From assembly GCA_018656255.1 (NCBI GenBank), contig JABHYI010000045.1:1-14691 (forward strand): a DNA stretch of 14,691 nucleotides, read 5' to 3'. How positions within the stretch are numbered: position 1 is the stretch's first letter; the number at the start of each line of letters is the position of its first letter. The position numbers and the translations under genes were made by a program. The DNA comes from Bacteroidota bacterium (GTDB lineage: Bacteria; Bacteroidota; Bacteroidia; Flavobacteriales; Flavobacteriaceae). Shown here piece after piece: positions 14,416-14,691 of the stretch. Below the pieces are notes generated by a model. The model searched no databases. It saw nothing but the letters and a program-made list of their open reading frames with translations, and was not told the DNA's origin.

Positions 14416-14691
14416 ATGGCAAGAGACGAACAATTAAAACAACGATGGGAGGCAGTAGTGGCTTTTCTTAGTAATCGCTTTGCGGATGGAGATTCCTTGG
14501 ATTTAGACGCTATTATTTATTTAGTAGGAGTGCAGGAGCTAGGACAACTCCATAAAAAATTTAAAAAAGACGAAAAAGTAAACCTAATGCATATTGCCAT
14601 TTGTCGTTTGCTCGAGCCCTTTGGATATTATGAGTTTGAGTATTTTGATGCTGCAGGGTGGCCTCATTATAAAATACTTGAACAATTACCC
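14416..14691 (+). CDS. Protein of unknown function, N-terminal part (3' end outside window)
   Basis: An open frame of 92 codons runs from the ATG at 14416 to the end of the window without a stop. The product starts M-A-R-D-E-Q-L-K-Q-R-W-E-A-V and looks like a soluble, mainly helical protein: an amphipathic first helix, an acidic segment D-G-D-S-L-D-L-D, then I-I-Y-L-V-G-V-Q-E-L-G, a basic K-K-F-K-K-D-E-K, and an aromatic-rich end (F-G-Y-Y-E-F-E-Y-F, then G-W-P-H-Y). There is no signal peptide or membrane segment. I recall similar short uncharacterised proteins in Bacteroidota but can name no function or domain. Codon use and composition match the neighbours, which supports it being a real gene. 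Confidence 0.8.
   Translation, partial: MARDEQLKQRWEAVVAFLSNRFADGDSLDLDAIIYLVGVQELGQLHKKFKKDEKVNLMHIAICRLLEPFGYYEFEYFDAAGWPHYKILEQLP

Noticed and set aside
14391..14471. Short 26-codon frame starting at ATG 14391, overlapping the last gene
   Set aside because: It starts inside the inner hairpin, overlaps the better frame at 14416, and its product shows no features of a real protein.

Overview
The window looks like a chromosomal segment from a member of the Bacteroidota, most likely a (probably marine) Flavobacteriaceae species. The reasons are the AT-rich sequence, promoters that fit the TTG / TAnnTTTG pattern rather than sigma70 boxes, signal peptides ending in AQ, and above all the complete moxR-DUF58-batABCDE cluster in its Bacteroidota order. 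I see no tRNA, rRNA, CRISPR, insertion sequence, phage gene or other mobile element. Lineage is inferred from gene content only.

Layout. (1) 1-1215, plus strand: the C-terminal part of a GH20 beta-N-acetylhexosaminidase whose start lies outside the window. (2) 1216-1968, minus strand: a YdfG-like NADP-dependent short-chain dehydrogenase, converging on the GH20 gene with no spacer. (3) 1969-2292: a divergent control region with candidate promoters for both sides. (4) 2293-11417, plus strand: a tightly packed operon of moxR (AAA+ ATPase), a DUF58 protein, a two-TM BatD-like protein, batA and batB (membrane VWA proteins), batC (TPR plus a charged tail), batD (large Ig-like membrane protein) and batE (TPR, membrane, SH3b). 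After the 89-nt moxR-DUF58 gap, spacers run from an 11-nt overlap to 9 nt. (5) 11454-11771: a small secreted protein of unknown function. (6) 11868-13718: a SulP anion transporter with a STAS domain. (7) 13719-14267, minus strand: a CvpA-family membrane protein, again converging stop-to-stop. (8) 14416 to the end, plus strand: the start of a conserved-looking gene of unknown function, preceded by a nested inverted repeat.

How the genes fit together. MoxR ATPases commonly sit beside VWA proteins and are thought to act as chaperones that mature or assemble them. Here one ATPase is encoded with three MIDAS-bearing VWA-fold proteins (DUF58, BatA, BatB) and with envelope scaffold-like proteins carrying TPR, Ig-like and SH3 modules. 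The order and translational coupling suggest one inner-membrane/periplasmic complex. The Bat name (Bacteroides aerotolerance) comes from an oxygen-tolerance phenotype in Bacteroides, but the biochemical role is unresolved. The SulP and CvpA genes look like ordinary neighbours.

Nothing here is a clearly new system. The points most worth a second look are the composite protein at 4256-5941, the unidentified small protein between batE and sulP, the long insert in the SulP transporter, and the nested hairpin in front of the last gene.
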